Positions 62,001 to 64,000 of a DNA stretch of 64,000 nt are shown here, one piece after another. Below the pieces are notes generated by a model. That model saw only the letters and a program-made list of their open reading frames with translations, was not told where the DNA came from and searched no databases. Numbering within the stretch: the first letter of the stretch is position 1; every line of letters starts with the position of its first letter. The position numbers were made by a program, and so were the translations under genes. The DNA comes from Melitaea cinxia (Eukaryota; Arthropoda; Insecta; Lepidoptera; Nymphalidae). The stretch covers positions 6,331,501 through 6,395,500 of the forward strand of contig NC_059409.1 of NCBI RefSeq assembly GCF_905220565.1. The letters are read 5' to 3'.

Positions 62001-62691
62001 GATGATTTGCGGCAAACGGGTCAAGAAGCACAGCGACGACGAAGCTAAACTGGGAAGGTAATATAAATCTCTAGTATATAATATTCTTTAATTATTTCTT
62101 AGTATCTAAAATCAATCAATGTTACACATATAAATTTTGAATTGTTATCATTTTGCACTTCATCGACATATATTGTTCCTACACCGTCCGATCCTGTCCT
62201 CTCGGTCATTGCCAGTGTAGTATCGATGAGAGATGTTTCTGCCCGATAGTCTTCTTTTTTTCTTTATTTAAGGCCTTTTAGTCCCGATCCACATTACAGC
62301 GCCGATCTCTCGGTCCGATCTCGATCCGGTAAATTATTTTTAAACGAGAAACAATGAGTGTATTTCATACTATCCCTAACAGTCAAGTTTCGATCAAATC
62401 ACACCCAGCAGCGATCCGTCTATTGTTTTTTGTTTTACCGGATCGAGATCGGACCGAGAACGAGCTGAGATCGACACTAATGTGGATCGGACATAAGGAC
62501 TACGCCACTGTATCGGAACACCACACATGTCATACAAGAAAGCTAATGAAGTCGTCGTCGCATACCAATGTTTACAATGTTGTACGTAGTCTGTACGGTT
62601 GGCGCTTCCCGCTCCCTTATTGCAGCACGCGGCGCGCGCCGCCCTCTCCCGCGCCGCTGCCGCCGCCCGTCAAGCTCGCGCCGACTCCGAC
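52861..62691 (+). CDS. Fas2: Fasciclin II (Fas2), 3' part of gene, 14 exons
   Basis: Neural cell adhesion molecule of the immunoglobulin superfamily (insect counterpart of NCAM/OCAM). It mediates homophilic adhesion in axon fasciculation, migration and synapse growth. Spliced exons 52861-53023, 54906-55066, 55185-55309, 55393-55533, 55622-55756, 55839-56146, 56239-56360, 56736-56886, 57157-57349, 57479-57753, 57824-57971, 58401-58593, 61862-62057 and 62626-62691 join in one open frame with AG/GT borders and consistent phases (2377 nt). The order is five C2-type Ig domains, each with a Cys pair and a DxGxYxC-like motif, then two FnIII domains, a transmembrane helix and a proline-rich tail. This is the Fas2 architecture, and the alternative GPI terminus matches what is known for moth Fas2. 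The signal-peptide exon and the last cytoplasmic exon(s) are outside the window. The family assignment is firm; exact borders are by eye. Confidence 0.93.
53079..54767 (+). mobile_element. Helitron-like element filling the Fas2 exon a-b intron
   Basis: It begins TCTATATATATAAAT, a start typical of lepidopteran Helitrons, and ends AAAAGCTAG before T, with a short GTGA/TCAC hairpin about 13 nt upstream of the end. Inside are at least four degenerate direct repeats of an ACCCTTAAAGGGT-type block (near 53330, 53488, 53624 and 53763), also typical of such elements. The base before the start is C rather than the expected A, so the 5' border is less sure. A GC-rich element is nested at 53922-54295. 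Confidence 0.5.
53922..54295. mobile_element. GC-rich TIR element nested in the Helitron (non-autonomous)
   Basis: 374 bp with inverted ends GCGCGCACTGGCGGCC / GGCCGCCAGTGCGCGC, flanked by a 9-bp direct repeat TTAGGCTAA at 53913-53921 and 54296-54304. The interior is built of GGCCGC-like blocks and contains several GCGGCCGC-type runs. It has no plausible coding frame; long open frames across it are by-products of its GC content. An 8-9-bp target duplication fits Mutator-, Merlin- or hAT-type elements, but I cannot assign the superfamily. Confidence 0.75.
54906..55066 (+). CDS. Fas2: Fas2 exon b: second half of Ig1
   Basis: The acceptor is TTTATTTAG; the alternative AG two bases on would bring an immediate in-frame TAG, so this border is fixed. 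The exon encodes AAGTRPEIYTEP at its start and the second Ig1 cysteine in MAGNYTCEA. It ends one base into a codon before GTATTT. Confidence 0.9.
55185..55309 (+). CDS. Fas2: Fas2 exon c: first half of Ig2
   Basis: Acceptor TATTTTCAG. The exon encodes VAITWTNANENQ, the first Ig2 cysteine (FKVMCEVTAEP) and the core Trp (SVDWFKEGTP). It ends in phase 0 at GTAAGT. It is separated from exon b by a 118-nt intron. Confidence 0.92.
55393..55533 (+). CDS. Fas2: Fas2 exon d: second half of Ig2
   Basis: 47 complete codons in phase 0 on both sides. It contains GLLINNVQ followed by SDDGTYTCRA, the typical F/G-strand motif with the second Ig cysteine. Donor GTGCGT. Confidence 0.92.
55622..55756 (+). CDS. 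Fas2: Fas2 exon e: first half of Ig3
   Basis: 45 complete codons, starting VYTAPEMEEREQKVEI. The first Ig3 cysteine is in AAITCKARGKPPPKYSW, a classic cell-adhesion-molecule Ig B-to-C strand signature. Donor GTAAAG. The open frame runs into the intron and stops there, which is not a real end. Confidence 0.92.
55839..56146 (+). CDS. Fas2: Fas2 exon f: end of Ig3 and start of Ig4
   Basis: 102 codons plus two bases. It contains the second Ig3 cysteine (AGDYGKYICSAVNQAG), the inter-domain linker VEVLVPPKIF, and the first Ig4 cysteine (GRLECKATGRPAP). Possible N-glycosylation sites include NET and NTT. Donor GTATTT after AG. Confidence 0.92.
56239..56360 (+). CDS. Fas2: Fas2 exon g: second half of Ig4
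   Basis: Acceptor ATTTACAG. The exon encodes ITIETSSHQTGDQMQ and then NRTDDGLYECVAENEG, with the second Ig4 cysteine. It ends one base into a codon at GTATGA. Confidence 0.91.
56420..56710 (+). mobile_element. Short Helitron in the Fas2 Ig4 intron
   Basis: 291 bp, starting TCTATAATATAAAAATGAGT after an A and ending GGGTCAGCTAG before a T, so the insertion is between A and T. A GGCGA/TCGCC hairpin sits 11 nt before the terminal CTAG. These are the Helitron hallmarks. Removing it leaves an 84-nt intron, the same size as its neighbours (82-92 nt). Confidence 0.75.
56736..56886 (+). CDS. Fas2: Fas2 exon h: end of Ig4, start of Ig5
   Basis: The exon starts GEARKNGHLTVQF, closing Ig4, then opens Ig5 with cysteine in VNISCVAESIPNATIKW. 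NIS and NAT are glycosylation sequons. It ends AA|GTGAGT. The preceding intron carries a Helitron (56420-56710). Confidence 0.91.
57157..57349 (+). CDS. Fas2: Fas2 exon i: second half of Ig5
   Basis: Acceptor CTATCGCAG. The exon encodes FHEYDLVESPHVRIYG, the second Ig5 cysteine in LYGVYKCIATNTLGEAE, and the linker FPPGPVVQ into the first fibronectin III domain. It ends in phase 0 at GTAATA. Confidence 0.91.
57479..57753 (+). CDS. Fas2: Fas2 exon j: fibronectin III domain 1
   Basis: 91 codons plus two bases, almost the whole first FnIII domain. It reads from ITATSVSFNI, through the YxxxNG-type hairpin (AQYKENGNFDW), to the conserved YDFRFAAVNQVGVGSWG, where Y and the N-x-x-G pattern mark the F-G region. 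It ends AG|GTAAAG. Confidence 0.92.
57824..57971 (+). CDS. Fas2: Fas2 exon k: first half of fibronectin III domain 2
   Basis: The exon starts SPPEQPKWRLNISSES. It contains the B/C-strand core YELQWRVPAHNGEPIDMYEV, which is characteristic of FnIII. It ends in phase 0 at GTAAGT. The intron before it is the shortest seen here (70 nt). Confidence 0.92.
57990..58262 (-). repeat. Dispersed repeat in the Fas2 FnIII-2 intron
   Basis: The reverse complement aligns by eye along its length with 19668-19905. Shared blocks include GGAGCAG(T/C)CCGACTGGG, ACAGAAGATCAC, GTTCCTGT, GGCAACGCGCTT-like sequence and GTCTATA(A/G)GCTAC. The copies are too diverged to set exact ends. This is an unclassified short interspersed family that also rings familiar from other lepidopteran genomes. 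Confidence 0.65.
58401..58593 (+). CDS. Fas2: Fas2 exon l: second half of FnIII 2 (common to both isoforms)
   Basis: Acceptor CTATTCACAG. The exon encodes VLKVSGEWRVSAESDC and the conserved FnIII F/G region LHPDTRYRMHVRAHNVLGYS. The donor GTGAGT at 58594 is where the isoforms part: used, it joins exon 61862; ignored, the frame continues to a GPI-type tail. Confidence 0.92.
58401..58739 (+). CDS. Fas2: Fas2 terminal exon, GPI-anchored isoform
   Basis: Reading through the 58594 donor keeps the frame open for 48 further codons to TGA at 58737-58739. The extra peptide begins GEYQDNNEIPLRAGF, has a small-residue stretch (DPHTSTA) suitable as a GPI attachment region, and ends in a hydrophobic run (SSILVLLSSILVRSIL). 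There is no cytoplasmic tail, which is the pattern of a GPI signal. Fas2 is known to have GPI-linked and transmembrane forms in moths and flies. A likely poly(A) signal follows at 59087. The exact cleavage site is not determinable here. Confidence 0.85.
   Translation, partial: VLKVSGEWRVSAESDCVTEELKSYEAINYEVRGLHPDTRYRMHVRAHNVLGYSLPAQLYVQTALGEYQDNNEIPLRAGFYDVYTADPHTSTAYHTVSSILVLLSSILVRSIL
58740..61861 (+). other. GPI-isoform 3' UTR and intron before the transmembrane exon
   Basis: About 3.1 kb of AT-rich sequence with no supported exon. In the GPI mRNA its first part is 3' UTR; in the transmembrane mRNA 58594-61861 is one intron, ending TTTATTTCGACAG. Two AT-rich open frames near 61290 and 61619 are low-complexity and have no recognisable domain. 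Confidence 0.6.
59087..59092 (+). terminator. Candidate poly(A) signal of the GPI isoform
   Basis: AATAAA lies about 350 nt after the GPI-isoform stop and is followed by a T-rich stretch (ATTTTTTGTTTTT), as expected for a cleavage/polyadenylation region. Further AATAAA copies occur around 59850 and 60308, so longer 3' UTRs are possible. Confidence 0.4.
61862..62057 (+). CDS. Fas2: Fas2 exon m: transmembrane segment and start of cytoplasmic tail
   Basis: The exon starts GVERSGFAPPQLLSSG. A hydrophobic helix of about 23 residues follows (from AIIGLALAGVLICLIV to the LLLLC run), then a basic stop-transfer stretch (CFRRQG; GKRVKKHSDDEAKLGR). The phase matches the exon ending at 58593. It ends AG|GTAATA, two bases into a codon. 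This anchors the transmembrane isoform. Confidence 0.9.
62284..62490. mobile_element. MITE between the last two Fas2 exons of the window
   Basis: The ends CCGATCCACATTA / TAATGTGGATCGG are exact inverted repeats. Inner arm segments also match (GGTCCGATCTCGATCCGGTA near 62320 against the complement near 62445), giving arms of roughly 55 bp. There is no coding capacity. No clear target duplication was seen, so the class is open. Confidence 0.65.
62626..62691 (+). CDS. Fas2: Fas2 exon n: 66-nt proline-rich cytoplasmic exon
   Basis: A TCCCTTATTGCAG acceptor and GTAAGG donor enclose 66 nt with the same phase on both sides. It continues the frame from 62057 as S-TRRAPPSPAPLPPPVKLAPTP. A proline-rich stretch with the PPPVKL motif is what I recall of the Fas2 cytoplasmic tail. 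I count 55 G/C in 66 bases (83%), in sharp contrast to the surrounding AT-rich DNA. The symmetrical phase means it could be skipped without a frameshift. The next exon is not in the window. Confidence 0.75.
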
Positions 62692-64000
62692 GTAAGGCAA
62701 CACACGAACACGATTTCGATCGCTTACTTTCGAAATGTTATACAATGTTTTTATCGGTTTTTTAGATGTTGTTTTCTAAACTTTACGCGAATTGCACTCG
62801 TTATGGTCACGGGACCATGTCCATGATTGCTGTAAAGTCTGAAACGTCGAGCATCTAAAAATCTTAATAAAACCGCGATAAAATCCGAAACGGTTGTTTC
62901 ATTATAACGATTTTATAGGAATTTGATGCACTATATCGAGAGGTTAATAATTTTGAATGATCAGATATTTTTGTTTTACACTTCTCAATTAAGTAAGTAG
63001 CGTTTGTTTACAAAGTTTGACGGCGTATTGTACTGTGTTTTTGTTTAACTACTAGTGTATTAATATTTTAAAATTTTAGATAGAATTACAGTAATCGTTT
63101 TTTAGAAGTAATGATACAAAATGGGTTTTATGAAAATGAACTGACTTAAAATAACACGAGATAAGTTAATACGTACGAATATCTTTAAAACCAATAAAAA
63201 CTTGGAAAGACTTTTCGAAAGTCAGCATTCGATAATCCTGCATGCTTTGTGTGTGCGGACGCTAAGGTCTGGCTCTTGTGAGGAGAATATGACAAATTCT
63301 TCGAAGAAAGTAACGGGTTTGAATAAAGCTTCCGTAGGAGCAATCAATGTATGCTTTTCGCTGGGGCCGACCGTTTGTAAATATTGAGATTGGTCACAGT
63401 TAAGCTTAGCGTTAAGCCTTTGTAAATATGCCAGTGATCGTTTTAAAATAGAGCATTAGTCTTTTATATTGTAAATTTCGTAAAATATATTATCTAACTT
63501 GAAGTTGCAAATTATTCAATCTTTAGTTATCTTAAAAATATAAAATGCCGGGATTTTAATCATTCGGTGCCATATTGAAAATTTAGAATTTGAATCTGGA
63601 ACATCTCTTATTTGTTTTTATGTCGCCAGTTTCTTTTCGACGTCATTTAGTTCAAACATTCTTTACCGAATTTTCTTATTATCCCATAATTACATTTTTA
63701 TTTTATCCCGTTTAATTGATGTATATTGTTTTCATGTTTTATACTAATCTAGATAAAATGCACGTTTACTAACAAATTATATTTATTGTCTCCTTCACGC
63801 TGCCTCATCCCGGCCACTTGTAGTTATATCCCAACTACGCCAGTGTAAGACATACATATCATTATATGCACTATTTAAGCGGAAATGACGCTCTATATTT
63901 TTATTCCAACATTGTAATGGCTTGTTCAAACTATGCTATATTTATGAAGCTTGTTTTTGATATTCTGTTGCACTTTGCATCTAGATTGAAGTGTTGCTAT
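62692..64000. other. Fas2 intron after the proline-rich exon
   Basis: Apart from a dispersed repeat at about 62800-62915, this is AT-rich sequence without a supported exon. The conserved Fas2 C-terminal peptide is not encoded here in any frame I can see, so the intron probably extends past the window. Confidence 0.5.
62800..62915 (+). repeat. Dispersed repeat, copy 2 (see 15795)
   Basis: Shares the blocks CTGTAAAGTCTGAAACGTCG, AAACCGCGATAAAATCCGAAA and TTGTTTCATTATAA with 15795-15910, same orientation. Unclassified family. Confidence 0.55.

Noticed and set aside
63202..63387. Open frame downstream of the last Fas2 exon, tested as the C-terminal exon
   Set aside because: It does not resemble the Fas2 cytoplasmic tail and has no suitable acceptor in the required phase.
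1..64000. CRISPR arrays, bacterial operons or rRNA genes
   Set aside because: No regularly spaced repeats and no rRNA-like sequence; introns, SINEs and Helitrons show this is animal nuclear DNA.

Overview
The window looks like nuclear DNA of a moth or butterfly. It is AT-rich and gene-poor, and it is packed with repeat families familiar from Lepidoptera: an RTE-clade LINE, tRNA-derived SINEs, Helitrons ending in CTAG, and hAT-like and other terminal-inverted-repeat (TIR) elements. Its only supported host gene is an insect Fasciclin II (Fas2) orthologue with the GPI/transmembrane isoform arrangement described for moth Fas2.

Bases 1-52860 hold no host exon that I can support. Fas2 enters at 52861 at the mature N-terminus, with a phase-1 acceptor and no signal peptide. 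The start exon is therefore further upstream, and much of the left part may be a long first intron (inference). This region carries a structurally full-length but internally deleted RTE element (8270-10615, perfect 12-bp target-site duplication, TSD). It also carries several mini-elements derived from that element (1207, 32886, 43083), LINE 3' remnants (6.8, 22.4 and 46.7 kb), two or three SINE families, a hAT-like element (23707-24520, 8-bp TSD), a CACTA/CMC-like element (29217-30214, 3-bp TSD), a foldback element (20212-21159), Helitrons, hairpins and a perfect 59-bp tandem duplication.

Bases 52861-62691 hold 14 Fas2 exons on the + strand. All intron phases agree. They encode five Ig domains and two fibronectin III domains, followed by two alternative C-termini. 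Reading through the donor of exon 12 gives a GPI-anchored form ending at 58739. Splicing from that donor to exon 13 (61862-62057) gives a transmembrane form, continued by a very GC-rich 66-nt proline-rich cytoplasmic exon (62626-62691). The final cytoplasmic exon or exons lie past the window. Several Fas2 introns owe most of their size to recognisable transposon insertions.

Fas2 is a homophilic neural adhesion molecule. The GPI and transmembrane forms share the whole adhesive ectodomain and differ only in membrane attachment and coupling to the cytoplasm.
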